The notes beneath the pieces are model-generated. The model searched no databases and was not told the DNA's origin. It saw only the letters and a list, made by a program, of their open reading frames with translations. Of a DNA stretch of 64,000 nucleotides, positions 23,303-38,143 are shown piece by piece. The first letter of the stretch is position 1; each line of letters starts with the position of its first letter. This stretch comes from Nissolia schottii (lineage: Eukaryota > Streptophyta > Magnoliopsida > Fabales > Fabaceae). The stretch covers positions 262,568-326,567 of the forward strand of contig QANU01076963.1 of the NCBI GenBank assembly GCA_003254905.1. The letters run 5' to 3'. A program made the translations under genes and the position numbers.

Positions 23303-24398
23303 TTTCCAGAAGCCAACATTTTGCCTGGCGGTCTTTAAGAAGCCCATAGGCCATACCTAATGGGCTTGAGTTGAGATGGGTTCCATTCGTCCCAAACCAT
23401 AAGGAGCAAGCCTGTGAAGTATGGCCCTTGTTCTAATTTCAAGTCAGAGGCTTCTAAATAAATGGATAGGCTCGATTTGGATAGTTATCGGACCCTCCAC
23501 TAAAATCTCCTAACTACTCAAACTTCAAGCTTCCAGCACACAAAAGAATTGCGAATGTTGACCCAAATGGAAAAAAGAAATTTGCAACGACCAATTTTTA
23601 TTTATTTATTTATTTATTATTGTTGTTGTTGCTGCGGAAAGCACCCCAAAAAACTTTAATTAATCTACGTAAATAAAAAATCAAATATTGATTCCCTCCG
23701 GTAAAAAAGGAAGAAATAAAATTTTCTGATTATGCCATATAAAATCAGAAATCTTGAAAGGAAAAATGGTAGGGCAGGTTCACATATCCTAAACCATTGA
23801 TTCACATTTTCTTCTAGCTATATATTGTTCACTCGAGTGATCATGAGAAGCAAGAAAATAGCTGTCCCATACTGATCTACAATCACGATAGCTAACCGTG
23901 ATCAGAAATGGGCCCATGAATTATGACAAAATGATATGGCATGGGGGACTACTACTAATAAGCCCTAAGCGTTTGGGAACTAAGCTCTTGTCACAAAGTG
24001 CTTTGTTTCGTGGCGTTACAAAACGTGCAAACACGTTAAAATCACAAAGGCCCGGTGTGTTGGAACTGGACCTCAAAAGTTCGAGCCTTGTGGCGCCACA
24101 AATGGTTTTTATTTGGCGAGTGATTGACCGGAATAAACCATTAAATTCATTCTTAACATTGGGTATTTGTCAAATTTGTCGTGAATGTTAGGAAATAGCA
24201 AATTTGTTGCTAAGGTAGTATTCATATATTAAATTTGTCTGAAAAAATTATAGAAGTCCATCAAATTCGTTCCTAAATCCTTGATGTTAGGGACTAATTT
24301 GTTATACTAATATCATCTTATGGACGGATTCGCTATATTTCAAAATTAGATGACAAATTTGATTGACATTACTAGTTGGAGAAGAATTTAAAGATGAT

Positions 24399-24763
24399 GG
24401 TTTCTCAAATATCTCATTGAGTAAATACTCTATGCTACTTAATTAATCTATTTTTAATAATTTTTATAACTAAATTCATCTATCATTTCATGATATAATA
24501 TGACATGTTGATGAATTATATGATTTAAAATGATAAATTAGTATTTTTTAATAAAATATTTGTAAAGAAGTACATTGTAAGCTCAAATAGTCTACAAATC
24601 TCTTATAAGTTAATACTTTTAATAATTTGACTAATAAAAAATTTATTATAAAATATAAAACATGAAATGATAATTTTTTTTAATAAATTAAATTAAAAAA
24701 ATTATTAAAAATAAATAAATTAAATAATATAAAATATTTAACTCATAAAATATACGAGAAAAC
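24399..24763 (+). mobile_element. Fold-back MITE, copy 1 of a family seen twice
   Basis: The left arm contains gagtaaatactctatgctac and tttttaataatttttataac. The right arm is the inverse of both with moderate divergence, and both ends carry a ggttt(c/t)tc-type terminus. The element at 58163-58488 has the same arms in the opposite orientation. It is non-coding and about 360 bp long. Confidence 0.6.
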
Positions 24764-26599
24764 AAACGATATACTAGCGAGTGATTGAATTGGAATGGTG
24801 GATCCTCACGCTTTGAGTGGTTGATGTAAAATGAAGGCATGTGAGCACACTGCCCGGTGGGTTTTGGGGAGTGCCAAATTTGAGTAGGAAGAGAACGGTC
24901 AAAGCATTGGGATATGGGGATACCCCAAACTCTTATAATCTCTCTCTGTTTCTGTCTCTGACTGCATGTCACTGAGGAAATGTAGCAAGGTAAGAAGAAG
25001 AGGGGGCACTTTTGTTGAAAGAAATGGGCATGGGAGTTAGTGGCTGTGGCCCTGTCCTGTGGGGGTATAATTAACACTCCCGGTCCCTTTGTGTGTGTGT
25101 GTGTGTGTCAGATAAATTTATATGTATGCCACCAACCACAATCATGCTCCCTTATAAACTCATTCCCCCCCTCCTCTCCTTCACAAAACAAAAAAATGTA
25201 CGCATCATTGAGTTGTTTTGAGGGCAATTTTACCCCCCCCCCCCACATTTGCACTGCCATGACAGCTAGCTCTTTTCCACCCATCAAATCTACTTAGTTT
25301 AGTGTTTTAAGGTAATTTGTTCTTATGTTAGGCATGAAACGAGCTCACTTTAATTTTTATGAGAACGTTGGCGATTTTCTTAGGAAGATATGATAATTTA
25401 GCACACTGATAATGGTGAGAACATGTCTTGCAAAGCCACTCAAACACTCAAATCATTCTCTAAGTAAAATTTATTAGTGGTAATATTAAACTTAATTACC
25501 TTTTGACTATCCTTAATCCTCCTTCTATAATAAGAGTTGCAATCTAACCGTTGGGCTGAGTTGTAACATTTGAGTTCTTATTATGAGTTATGTTGATTTA
25601 GTTATGTCGCTTCAGCTATGATGAGTCTCTTATTACATATAAAGTCACGTATGATATTACTACACATGTGTGTTAACCAATAGGCCTGAGACATCTTATG
25701 GGTTGAGATTTATATGTTAGACCATTTTTTGTTGATCATTTATATTGAGTTGCCTCTGATTTAGGCTAATTACTTAAACCTAAGTTCTAAAATGTAATTC
25801 GTACCAATATTAAATAAAAGTAATCGAATCAATTTTAGGGTTTTTTTCCCTTGTACAAAATTATTTTTGGTATGAAATGCGGACAAATTTTTTAAAATTG
25901 GAGTCATGTCAAAAACTATATGTGGGTGGCCCAATAATACTATATTGATGAGGCAATAACGTCTTAGAGCAGATTTTTTATATCATATTAATATATATGG
26001 AATTTTAACCCATGCCCTGGCGTCCAAGAATCAACATTCGATGCACGAAGTTTGCAGAAGAAATGAAAAATACTCGCGGAAAATATTGATGACGTTACGT
26101 AGAATCTTCAAGTACTATTTTTCATCAATGCGACTTCAGGTGCATGAAATCACTTGTGAGGACCGTTTATAAGTTAGAAACTGATCCAAATTAGAGTACG
26201 TACTATCATGATCTTGGTCAAAATTAAATTGTTTTAACGATAAACCTTTGTACGCTTTTTGCCGATTGATATCATCTCCTTCGTTAACTTGGTCAATTAA
26301 TTAATCAACGTATCGTTGTCTTTTTCTTCTGTTGGAATCGTACAACGCAATGTCGTTGATGTGCAGATAACAATTTTTGGTAGATATCTGCAGATAATAT
26401 AACATGGGAGTAGGTTAATACGTATTTATTTAATTTCTGCAATGTGTGACAGATTTATACATGGTGCAGCTTTCTTCGGGAGAGTAATTCCAAAGTGTGC
26501 TGTTTGTTTTCGTCTTCTGATCAATGTTTCTTTTCTTCAGAGCTCGAAATCCAAGTATGCTTTTGTTTATCAAAAACACTTTGGACAAATTAAGAGTAC

Positions 26600-26945
26600 G
26601 TGAAGACTACTCTATCTCTCAAAAAAAATGGAGGTATGATATATTTGTTTTTAACAATTAATTTTTTTTTCATCTAAGTAATATATTTAATTTTTTTAAT
26701 TTATCTATCATTATTTCTAAACTTAAACTATCTTTCAATAATAGTTTTTGGACGATTTTTTTTTTAAAATTTTAAGAATAATATTTGAGGTCAAATTTAG
26801 ATTAAAAAAGTGAATCTAAATATGAAGTCTATAATATATTTAGGTGAAGAAATAAATGAATTTAATGTTTTAATAATTCATTTAATCAATTTTAAAAAAT
26901 AGAGATATCATATTTTCTTTTTTTGAGAGGCATTATAGTCTTCAC
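26600..26945. mobile_element. Fold-back MITE, about 346 bp
   Basis: The left end reads GTGAAGACTAC, then tctctcaaaaaaaa and tatgatat. The right end inverted reads GTGAAGACTAT, then cctctcaaaaaaa and tatgatat. Imperfect inverted arms of about 45 bp surround an AT-rich centre with no coding capacity. Confidence 0.5.
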
Positions 26946-29459
26946 TTTAAAAATATATATTTTATCTTCACAATTTTCAATATCGCAAATCGATAAATTA
27001 GTACAAGCAGGAGGAGTATGCATGTAATTTTTTGAAATCAGCTGTACCTTGTAGTAGCCCCCTCCCTTAATTTCCTCTCAATTGAGTTTGAGTAATGTAT
27101 CGGAAAATATTAAAAAGTCATAAATATTTTGTCACTCTTATTATAATACATTATAGAACTTACTAAAAAAAGAGTGACAACTAACAAATATCTACATTTT
27201 TTAAGTTTTCTAAATAGTATTATTGATTGAGTTTTATTCCCGCTTTACATAAATAATTACGTGCATGCGTGCTCCACTCATCATCTATTAGTAGTTAGGT
27301 AGATGGTTAATGGTAACCTAATTTTCATCACTTCTTAGATCAATTGATATTCTCTAGTCTCTACCACCAACAAATTAAACAAAAGAGGATTATTTTCTAA
27401 ACATTAATTCACATGCGATAATAATAAGGTCCTAAAGAAAAAAATCAAACTAATGTGCCTTGATGAAAAACATACCTTCACCATAATTCTATAGTGAAAA
27501 AAAGTGAAGGGATCATAATAATAGACATAAAGGTGGGAATCGATGACATTTGGTGGTGTATGTGGGTGATTTCATGATCCGTAGTCCGTACCTAACAATG
27601 TATATGTAAAAGGGGGGGGTGACTTAGAGACATATATATCCTGAGTCCCAAATATGTATATATGTGTATGTGTCCTCCGAGTATTGCGCCAGGCTTTCCT
27701 TTTCAGGGCGTACGTAAAATGATCTCCTCTCTGCTTCACTATCGATACTGCCATTTCCACCTCTCTATGCTTTTGCACGATCCATCACTTCAACATATCA
27801 ACCCAATGTGACCTACCTCCATCAATATTCATAGATGTGTTTTCTTATAAGAACAAATACGTATAAAATGATGCTCTAAAATAATTTTTTTTTTGTTGTA
27901 ACGTATAGAAAAAGTAAGAGATTATTTACGTTTCTGCTGGTTGTGGTTTGTTTCGCTATGTTCATAGTAGTTGGGGTTCCTCCCCTAATCCTTTTTTCTC
28001 TCTTTTGATTTTGTTCATTATAATTGTAATGACTTGCTTAGCGAGAATTTTGATCCTTTATTAAACTATTAAAAAAATTGTTCACATTTCGATCATTTAA
28101 TGGGATCTCACATAATGCAATATATTACTCTAAGCATAGATAATTTTTCAATTTCTCACTTCAAATCTCATTTTAGATAATTTTACTAATTGAAAGATAA
28201 AATAAAATAAAATAAAACTCCATTTTTTTTTATTTTGAAATATTTTTTTAATAAAGTTTATCAAAATGCATTGGTATGGATCTTGTACAAAAACTTAGAG
28301 TATATAAGTCCTTTTTTTTTTTCAAATTTGTAAATTATCCACATTAAATTTGAGCTCTTAAAATTGATTTTTGAAGTTTTAATTTCAACGAATTATTCAC
28401 TTGAATTTCAAATATTTATCCATTCATAATTTTAACAATATGCACAAAGCTCTCCCTTGGTGAAGTATAGAAATGATAGATATATGCATATAATTATATT
28501 TACTCATTATACGTATTTACTCTAAATATCTTGCTACTTAATTGGTTTTTAGTATTGAAAAGTTAAATTATAATTTTTAAAAGATATATTATAATTCGCT
28601 AAATGATTAAGCAAGTTGTAAAGTGCAAAGATTAATTTTTTTGAGGGGCCTTTCGTAAAAAATCTAAAGATATACGAGGTATAATTTGCACTTTATTTTA
28701 TTTTTTTATAAATATTAAGTTATCACATAAACTTATCCCAATAGTTTATCAAAAAAAAAAAACTTATCCCAATATAATATTCATCCAACAACTTAATTAC
28801 CCAATTTACCGGCAAGTCTACTCACAAATTACAATATTATGTTGACCATTGGGAACATGATGTGTACCCAAAAAAAAAACCACCAAAAAGAATATATACA
28901 TTGCATTCACACCCTATCTATATATATCCTGGCAGTTGGCCATCCATTAATGCTTTTAAATTATTCTTGTTGTATTTGAACAAAAATGTATCACCTACTT
29001 ATCATATGTTGACTATATAGTAGATAATAAGAAATGCTATTATTCGTCTTATTATATAGACTGCCCAAATTTCTATATTAGCAAGTTAAAGAAGTAATTG
29101 AGTTTTCATGAATAGGTTAAACCTAAGGTAAACAAATCTTTGTACACCAATTCGAAAATTCAATGAACCTTTAGCAGCAATATAATTTTTTTAAAAAAAG
29201 TTGCAGCTAAATTTTAAGGATCAGAGATAATATGATTTGATCAAAGAAGGTTCACTAAAACAAGGAAGAAAAATAATGATCATACTATAAAATACACAAA
29301 TTATACGACAATAATTATATGATACAAATGAGATTAAAAAAAAAGAAAGAATGCATGACCTGTATATTATACTATAATATGCTGTCCTTTTCTTTGTTCA
29401 ATGAAGCTGTTTTTGCGATAAGTTTTTCACGCCTATCAATTGCTCGTCTTTAATTACTC

Positions 29460-30140
29460 TTTACTTTCTGGTTCTTATACTCCAAAATGCGAGACGTATT
29501 AGAGACCTCGCTTGTTAAGTATCTATAATCTCGGTGGCTTTAGTAGGAATCTTTCGTGACAGGGATTTGTCAACAACTTGGGATATTATAAAGATAGTTG
29601 ACGCAGCAGTTGGTAAAGAATTGTTACGAACAATTTGGTCAGTATCGAGATGAAACATAACTCGGATCCTGGTATATAGGTCAAGAATTTGGAGAGATGA
29701 ACATTGCCTTAAATCTTCTGATAGAGTATGGATGGTAGTGGTGGTACTTGCAAAGACACTCCGACGCTCAATTAAGTGTTTTTCTTATATGGGTAGTAAA
29801 ATGAACAAAACGTACCTCAGTGTGCAGTATCTTTGCTTTATATAGTTTATCCAGGTAGATAGCCATTTATAGGTGTTTAATATCTATGTAACAACTTGTA
29901 ATAGAACATAAATTGGTTGTTTAAAGCCTTGATAATGCTATTGAAGCATAAAATTGTCACTTATAAATGTGTGGGTGGCTATTTATGGCCCTTATTGTTA
30001 TGTAACAGACTAACAGTTACTGTTCCTGGACCGAACGATCACGAGATAAAAAACAGTCAGATTGATTGTCTTGAGATGTGATAAGGGATATCTCGATATG
30101 TCATGTCGTGCATCCTTATGTATATAGGCACCAATATGTG
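29460..30140. repeat. Possible LTR-type repeat fragment
   Basis: This block is less AT-rich than its surroundings. It carries words that I associate with repetitive plant DNA, namely ggtggtacttgcaaagacac with tccgacgctc (29738-29770) and ctggaccgaacgatcacgag (30026-30045), plus a TATA-like tttatatag (29837). Clear ends and a partner LTR were not found. The class is a guess. Confidence 0.25.
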
Positions 30141-31550
30141 ATGATAGAAATTGACTCATATTTTAAAAAGACATGAGTTGAATTTTTGTTATTGATGTGA
30201 GGACTATTTTAGTAAGTAATTTGTAAGTACTTTTATAAACACTTAAAGAGCGTGAAAGCATGTCCTAATTTTAGTAAGATAACCAGTACTAAATCTAACT
30301 AGCTAAACTTTTCGATAACAAAAAAAAAGTATATATTAAGTTTAACAAGTGTTTTGAGAGTCTTACTTTTTAGCCTAATTTATCCTCTATCCATCCTATA
30401 CATACATTTGGAGAAATCTGAAATCATCTTATTAATTTTAATTTTAAATTTTTATATATATATATATATTGAATATTAAAATGATAAATTAGACTTAAAA
30501 AATAGAGCTTTCAATCATTTCCATGTTAGCCTTGTAAGCATGGTGGGAAAGAAAAACTACTTGTGTTCAGCATATAAGAAATTTATAATAAGATATTGTA
30601 ATTTTTATATACTGATAATGTTATATAGAAATGGAAAAAAAAAAAAAAAAGTGAAAGCACGGGGAATAACTGTCACTATGCATGAATAATTATTTGTCAT
30701 GAGATTTAACAATTTTTTGTATTTTAATTGACCTGACATTGTAAAAATTCATCTCTTATCATCATATTGCCCTATCAAATTTCACAATTGATCACATTAC
30801 TAGATCTTTTTCCACATGTATATAACTCTATTTTGGACTTATTTGGCTTCTAGCTGTAATTTGAAAAGTAAGATCACGTTAAATATTGCAGATATACTTT
30901 ATTGTCATTAACTGCATATAAAGTTCATCACATAACATCAATGGGTACCTAACCAACCATCCTAGCTGTTTTCAAAATAAATTGACGGAAAAAAAAGGCA
31001 TATACTTTGATTTTATCGTTTTCTTTGCATTGCTTCCGGTCTTGGGAACAAAATGCATGTGGGTGTTCATAATTTCAGTTTTACTATATATCCTTTGGGT
31101 GGAAATAACAATCCAAGCTAGTAAGGATAGCAACATAACATAGCATGACCAGAGTGCAGTACGTTTGCCAAGAGGGGAAGGAGTTATATTATTATTAAGT
31201 TTTGTGGTGAAGTGAAACGAAGCCCCACAAATAGGGACAAAAACTTAGCTATCACATTTCAAACAAAGTTCAGTATTATGGGAGAAATTAATGGACCATT
31301 CTGGATGGTAGTTTTTCATCAATAAATTATTCTTCCAAACCCGACCGTAGCTGCAGGTTAATATTAATTATAATATCCATTATTATTCCATTAACATACA
31401 GTTCATAGAGTTTAATTGTCATCTAGCCACGGAAAAGAGTAAACAAATTTATACTACTATCCAGTAAAATTATTTGATATGAATGATTTTTTAAGTAATA
31501 TGTGAAAATATCAACTATTTTTTACTTATGTGTCTTGATTTGATTGGATA

Positions 31551-31808
31551 GCGGGGACCTTAACTGATGATCCAGGCTATTTTCCTCTCGACGATGAAGC
31601 TTATCCCCCTATCATGTCACTGGCTGACCTTGACCCTTGTTATTTTGAGGTCATATCTAGTATTCAGAGTTTGACTCGATTTGGTACGTACCGCTCTTGC
31701 GGCCTGCACCGAAACAATGCTTTATCCCAGATGTTCAGTCAACTGTTGCACCTCAACGCATTTCAGGAAGAACAGGCTAATTCTGAGTTCGAGTGGCATT
31801 TCACGTAG
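31551..31808 (+). CDS. Unassigned open frame of about 86 codons
   Basis: I do not recognise this frame. From GCG at 31551 it reads AGTLTDDPGYFPLDDEAY, then a hydrophobic stretch, and ends SEFEWHFT before TAG at 31806. The first ATG in frame is at 31614, giving 64 aa. The stretch is clearly less AT-rich than its neighbours on either side, and a possible splice acceptor (ggatag) lies just before it. It could be an orphan exon, a piece of a transposon, or chance. There is no support for expression. Confidence 0.2.
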   Translation, partial: AGTLTDDPGYFPLDDEAYPPIMSLADLDPCYFEVISSIQSLTRFGTYRSCGLHRNNALSQMFSQLLHLNAFQEEQANSEFEWHFT

Positions 31809-33669
31809 ACCCTAAATCCTAAATTCTAAATTTTATATTATTAGAACATAACAATTAAACTTATATTACATAATATTTGGTTTTTCACAACATATAAGGC
31901 GCTGGCGCATTCCACATAACGTGATTACATTACTTCTCATTTTGCTATGACCAAAGCACTTGATTAATTAGGAGTACTTAGTAAAATGATGATAAACAAA
32001 AAGGACATGAGAATATGGGGGTTGGAACTTCATACTGCGCAAATTAATATGGGTAGAGTAAGTACTAACTAAGCATATGAAAATATGGGTTTAGCAGTAG
32101 ACTGGGATAATTTTGTTGTGGACTTCTTTTAAGTTTTAATTTGTTACATTTCTTAAAAACATTTATGTTCTTTACCCATGCAATTATACATGTGATGTTT
32201 TGTTAGTCAAATTATTTAATAATTAATCTTTGAATGTTGGTAAAGTTTGACGCGCATAAAGCTTATATCTATTCCCTACTTTTTGTGTCCATTATATGTG
32301 CCAATTTCCCCACTTAGATTGAATGACCCAATGGACTTATTTGACCCCTTGTACAATTAAAGCTTATAAAATATACACATATAAAAATTAGGATTATATA
32401 TAAACATTCCTCCATGCTATCTATGAGTTTTATACTGACTTTAAATATTATAATAAATGATAAATATACCAAGCATAATCCAAAACAGTGTCATGCCTAC
32501 TCAGGTATCGTACAAAGTCTTTGTTTAAGAGAACCTAATTGACTTCAAGTCTTCGTCTTTATCTGTTTTTCTTTTTCACCATCTCTTTCTTCCTTTGATT
32601 TATGTTTTAGGAACACTGAATCTTAGTCCTCTGTATTATTTGTTGGACTGAACAAACCCCATTAACTATCATACGCAGGTCATTAAAATTTCACATAAAA
32701 TATAGTACGTTTGGATCTTGCACCTGCTATTTAATTTAAAAAAGCCATTTATATTACTAGAGCGTTCAAATCTAATCATAACGATCAAAACCGCTAAATC
32801 AACCAAAAAATATAATAATAACCAAGAAAAATAAAATTAAAAAGTTTGGATTTCATTGATTTTTTTAAAAAAAATTTAGGGTTAGATCAAAATTTAAATT
32901 TGATTTTTAAAACTGATACAATCCAATCTATATCAAATATTATTACATAATTATCAATCTTTTGAGTGTTAAAATGATTTTGATTTATTAACTTTAAACA
33001 TTATGTACGTAGTATGAGACAATGCATGTGACTAAAAAATATATTATTACATAATTTAACGTTTTATTGTTAAATTTATACTATTCCGTAATCGTTTTAA
33101 CGTATCACAATATTTATTTATTTTTGTGTCATTCTTTTTTAAATATCACTTGGTGCATAATAAATATTAATTTATTTTTTAAAATTAGTTGTCTTAAATT
33201 ACTTTTAGTTTATAATATTTTAAACTTAAAAATTTTATTATGTCAAAAGTAGATTGAAGTAATTTAATTAAAACGAGTTTAATTGTTGCATTGATATAAT
33301 CAAATTATTCTAACTTCATTTGTACTACCCAAACACTTCACCACTATATCAATCTTAATGACTCATTGTAAATATTCTATAACAATTAATTTTATATTAT
33401 CATTTATAAAAAGAGTTTGTTAACATTACTATATCATTGACCTTTTTCAGAACACTGACCAAAGTATCCATCGGTACGGATTTAATGACTAATCATTCAT
33501 TGGCTTGTAGGCACCTCTAAAGATGAAATATTTGGCCTAAGAATTTAAGGAAAGATGAGTCTCTTCCGTTTAATCACATCCCCAGGTAGGTTCCTGTATC
33601 ATTGACCTTTATTATTGTGTAAATAACATTTAAACTTGCTAACTCTAACAACATTACAAGAAAAACACT

Positions 33670-34110
33670 CATTACCATCGGAGTTACCGTCAAATTTTTT
33701 TCGAATTATCGTTAGCTTTTTTGCTTTCCGCCAGACTTATCGTCAGCAAATGGGCCGACGGTAATAGACTCGATGGTAACTTATTACGTCATATCCATAT
33801 AGCAGATGGTAATTAGCATCGGGGAAGACCGACGGTAATGGCAGTCCAAGGATAGTTTCACCGTCGAATAAAATCGACGGTAATAATATTAATTTTTTAT
33901 TCCATATACCGTCGGTTAATACCGATAGAAATTAAATGATATTTGTACTACTAATGTTAATATTTTATTATGTATATTGTCGGTTAATTTTGACAGGAAT
34001 TTGATGATATATGTGCACCATGCTTTTAAATTACCGTCGACTATAGTTGACAGTAATTATGAATATTACCATTTGAATGTTACTGGGAGAATTTTTTGAC
34101 GGTAAAGATA
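33670..34110. repeat. Left subterminal repeats of the CACTA element
   Basis: About ten copies of a word near taccgtcg(g/a) occur in both orientations, many paired as short hairpins (for example accgtcgaataaaatcgacggt near 33862). In En/Spm such subterminal arrays bind the element's own TNPA-type protein and are needed for transposition. Confidence 0.7.
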
Positions 34111-36184
34111 ATTAATTTAAAAAATATATTTAATTACTATTATTTTTTACTATTCTAAATATTAAATTATTATTTAATGCAATAAATTATATATTTAATA
34201 ATATTTTTTTAATTAAATAATAAATTAATTGAATTGTTATTTAATTCTATAAATTATATATGAAATAAATATATAATTATTTAATTATTTAATTAAATAA
34301 ATATTAAATTCAACAATATATTTAGTAATTATAATAAATAATTTAATAGTACCAAAATAATGCAATGCATATAAAATTAAAAGGTATAATTTAAAATTTT
34401 ACTAAATAGATGTACATTTAATTAATCCAATTAATATTTTTATTAAATATAATATAATAAATAATTATATAGACTATACAACCAAACAATTACCTATTTA
34501 TTTTAATGTATAAATAATAATCTATCCTTATAAAAAATTAACTAGTAAGAAATGAATTTGTGAAATAAAACTTAATAAAAAAATTATACATAATATTCAA
34601 ATGAAATTGTGTTACAAATTCTCAAATAATTACATATACTATTTTGAAAGTTCAAAACTGTCACTGTAACTTTCAGAACACAGTTCATTATCGAACTCTT
34701 CTTCTTCTTCGTTGTCATTGTAAACATCGGCTTCTTCATCACTTGCATGTTGTTGGAGGTAAGGGAGTTCAACAATGTTAGGATGATCATCAAATATATT
34801 GCTGGCTAATGTCATAGACAATGGAGAGTCAACAACTATCGTTGCCAGGATAGACTCTGGCAGTTGATATGCTTGAACAAATGTATTGTTTGAAGATTTT
34901 GTGTCATCAAACTCAATTCGACACTTGCTTGCATTTCATCACAAGTTTCCAACTTAATTGGCTAGCTCCTGAATGGTTTGCGTAATAAACTTCTCTTGCT
35001 CTTTCAGCAACAATGAATAAATCATACCCCCTATACCGCCGTGTAGGATTGATATCAGTGTTCTTGTAGTCGAGGTGAGTCCGAGTTCCATTTGGATCAT
35101 ACTAATCACAGCAGAAAAGTACAACATGATGAGATGAATCATCGTATGCATATTCTAATTCAATTATTTGTTTAAGCACTACATACCAATCATTAGTTAT
35201 TTCAGCAACATTGGAATATTCACCCTTAACCTAAACCTTACTATTGTTTGTCCTTTGTCCAGTTTTTCATTCAGATGTGTGAATCTTGTATCCATTAACA
35301 AAATAAATGGGCCAACTAATTGCTTTTTCCAAAGGCCCCCAGACAAACCCATCAAGTGATGATCGTTGCTATAATGACTTTGCACCTATATTGATTTTAA
35401 AGCTAAATTATACATATCCAATTACGATAAAGGAAATCATTCGATTGAAATATATAGTTTATAGTTAAACACATGCATAATTTGCAAACCACAAAGGAAA
35501 CATTTGATCATTGCAGTGATCACCAAAGTGTTGTTGAAACATTCTGAAAACACGCATCGACATAATTAACATTTTTAGAAACTGTATATTAATAAGCTAA
35601 ACAAGATTATAAGGATTGATTGAACTTACTGGTAATATGGAAGCACTTCTTCACAATTCAACAGAACAACTAAGTGAGTTGTCATCCTTTCTTGTGCATT
35701 CAACCAATAAGCGTTTGCTCTTCCAACTACACGTTCAGTTTGATTGAAAATTGAAAACATCGACTGATTAGGCATTGCACCACCATCATCGTTACATCCT
35801 CCTGTGGATCTATTGCAATTAACATTAGCACCAAAGTAATATGAACAAAAATAAGAAGTTTCCTTCAATATGAATGCCTCGCATATCGACCCCTCAATTT
35901 GAATCCTATTTTTATTGTTCTTTTGAACACTCTCATGCACATTTCAAACAGATACATCCACCTGTACCAAACCGAATCATACATGACCTTCATAAGATAA
36001 GTGTACAGGAAAATGCTCCATTACATCAAAAAATATAGGGGGAAACACCCTCTCAAGTGAACAAAGGATGATGGGAATGTTTTGCTCCATGGCTAAGAGG
36101 TCTTCAGCGTCAAAAGCCGATGAGCACAAGGTTTTAAAAAATTGGCTCAACTTGTTTATCGGTTTCAACACGCTCTTTGGTAGT

Positions 36185-37629
36185 TGTAACGACCCTTAGA
36201 AGAGAAGCAAGAGAAAAATGGAGAAGGCACGTTTCGTGCGAGACGTGGAGTACATCTCGTGCGAGATGCGAGATAGCAAAGCAAGCGCATTGCAGCACGT
36301 CGAAAAATTAGTCTCACATCGTTTGCAACTATAGAAGGAGATCTTCTTTTTCCCCTCTATATAGAGGCTTCTCGTGAGTGTTTAGACTTACTACTTCACT
36401 TCATATCTTGAGAGGTCACAATTTTGTGAGACTTTTCGTTCCAATTATATTTTTATTTCTTTTCTCTCTCTCGTCTTCTGTTCATGGGGAAGCAGTGCCT
36501 CAACGTAGGGTGTCCGGAACTCCCAACTTAGTGCTTCTTAGCAGTCAGCCATGTTAAGGTGAATGGCTTTCTTCACGATTTATTTTAGGTCATGTATTTA
36601 TTTTAAAGTTATTTGTTTATTTATTTATTTATTTTAGAACTATTTTATTTATGCATGTTTTATAAAATCCTAAGAGATGGAATTTATTATTTTTATTTAT
36701 GAAATTAGTTACTCTTTTATTTACTTAGATATTTTCTCATGATTATTTATTTAAAAAATCTTTATTTATGAAATAGAAATTTACGAAACTATTTTTAGAA
36801 AATCATGAAATTATTTTTAGAACTACATGGGACCACATGTTTTATTGCATTAAATATATTCATGTTGTGTATGTATGACTAGTATTAAGAGATATAGATA
36901 TTCATATTGTTTAGTCAAACCCTCAATAAAATATCATGGTTAAGGAAAGATTCCAGTGAGAGAAGACTTATGTCAAGGAAAGGTTCTAGCTAAGGACAAA
37001 AATTGGTACTTAAAATGTCCATTGTGACACACCTCTTTTACCTGGGAATTTTCCTAAGCATGAGATCTTAATCTACCTTTATTTTTCAAATATAAAACAC
37101 TTATAAATATTAAGTCATGCTATTCTATCAGTATTAGTTAAAGGATTAAGTTATCATGTTATGTATTTAAAACTGTTTTCATGGGAGGATATCTAGGATA
37201 CAACTGTAAGTCAGCGACTGCCTACGTTGACCTTGATATACCTTGTATGATCGTAAAGTAGAATAAGATTCATGTAGACTTAGGGCAAGATCGTAAAGCC
37301 CGAACATAGCAGCTCGTGATGCCCAATGTCATGTATCATGTAAATTAGAAATAACTATCAGGAATCTATGGACTTGGGTAGTGTATCCCCAACTGTCATG
37401 ACCTAGGTACTTAGGTAGTGCGTCAAGACTAACTATCAAAAATCTATGGACTCAGGCAGTGTATCCCCAACTGTTGTGGCCTAGGTACTTGGGGAGTGCG
37501 TCTAAGATAATGTATCATAAAGTGAAATTATAATGCTCGAAACGTCAATCCTGAGAACTCCCAACTATATTATGTTTTCAAATGCTTTTATGTATTAGTT
37601 ATTATTTTAGAAATGTATTATGCTTGTTT

Positions 37630-37673
<44 letters not shown>

Positions 37674-38143
37674 GTATTGCATCTGCATGTCATGTATTTT
37701 CATGTCCCATGTCGCCATGTGAACGGCCTCTCGCTGAAACTCTTGCCAAAGTTTTCACCCTTACCCCCCTCCAGTTACAGGTTATGAAGCAGCGTAGCAG
37801 AGCATGGAGTTTATGGTCAGTGTAGTGATGTCAGAATCCAAGAGTCAGCAGCTCACCTTGAGGTGGAGCGACCTATAGGAATTGTTAGTCTTATTTTTAT
37901 TTTTTAATCGAGTTATGTCTAGAGTGTTCCATTTGTATACCGGTAGGATCCTCGAATTAGTCACATATTTTATCATGTATATCTATGTTTAATGTAAAAT
38001 AGTTTATGTTTATTCATAAAAGAAAGGTTTTATTTATTTTTAATTAAGGTTAAAATGCATGTTTTTACAAAAAGCATTCCAGAGGCTTTTGTAAGGGAAC
38101 TAGTTCCTTGCGTGCTGATCACCTCCTAAGTTGCGGTGTTATA
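36185..38143 (+). mobile_element. Solo LTR, Ty3-gypsy-like, inserted in the TNP2 gene
   Basis: The insertion starts TGTAACGACCC and ends GGTGTTATA, one base from the TGTAACG...GTGTTACA ends common in plant gypsy LTRs. It is flanked by a perfect 5-bp target duplication GTAGT (36180-36184 and 38144-38148). TNP2 homology stops at one edge and resumes at the other in the same frame. It carries a TATA-like box (ctatatagagg, about 36357) and a (TA)n tract (37632-37671). No internal gag-pol is present, as expected after LTR-LTR recombination. Confidence 0.8.
37632..37671. repeat. (TA)n microsatellite, about 20 units
   Basis: An uninterrupted alternating AT tract lies inside the gypsy-like solo LTR. 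Confidence 0.95.

Larger units (their letters stand above)
23303..33651. other. Gene desert of about 10 kb
   Basis: No gene can be supported. The stretch holds two fold-back MITEs (24399-24763 and 26600-26945), a (GT)n tract at 25089-25108, a run of C at 25231-25242, a possible LTR-type fragment at 29460-30140, and an unassigned frame at 31551-31808. Everything else is AT-rich without recognisable structure. Confidence 0.55.

Noticed and set aside
23117..23338. Frame with IYIYIE and RERERE repeats
   Set aside because: It is a translation of the TA/GA microsatellite.
24688..25077. Minus-strand frame of 129 codons
   Set aside because: It overlaps the right arm of the MITE and ends in low-complexity sequence; no similarity is recognised.
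37613..37825. Frame with an IYIYIY repeat
   Set aside because: It is a translation of the TA microsatellite in the solo LTR.
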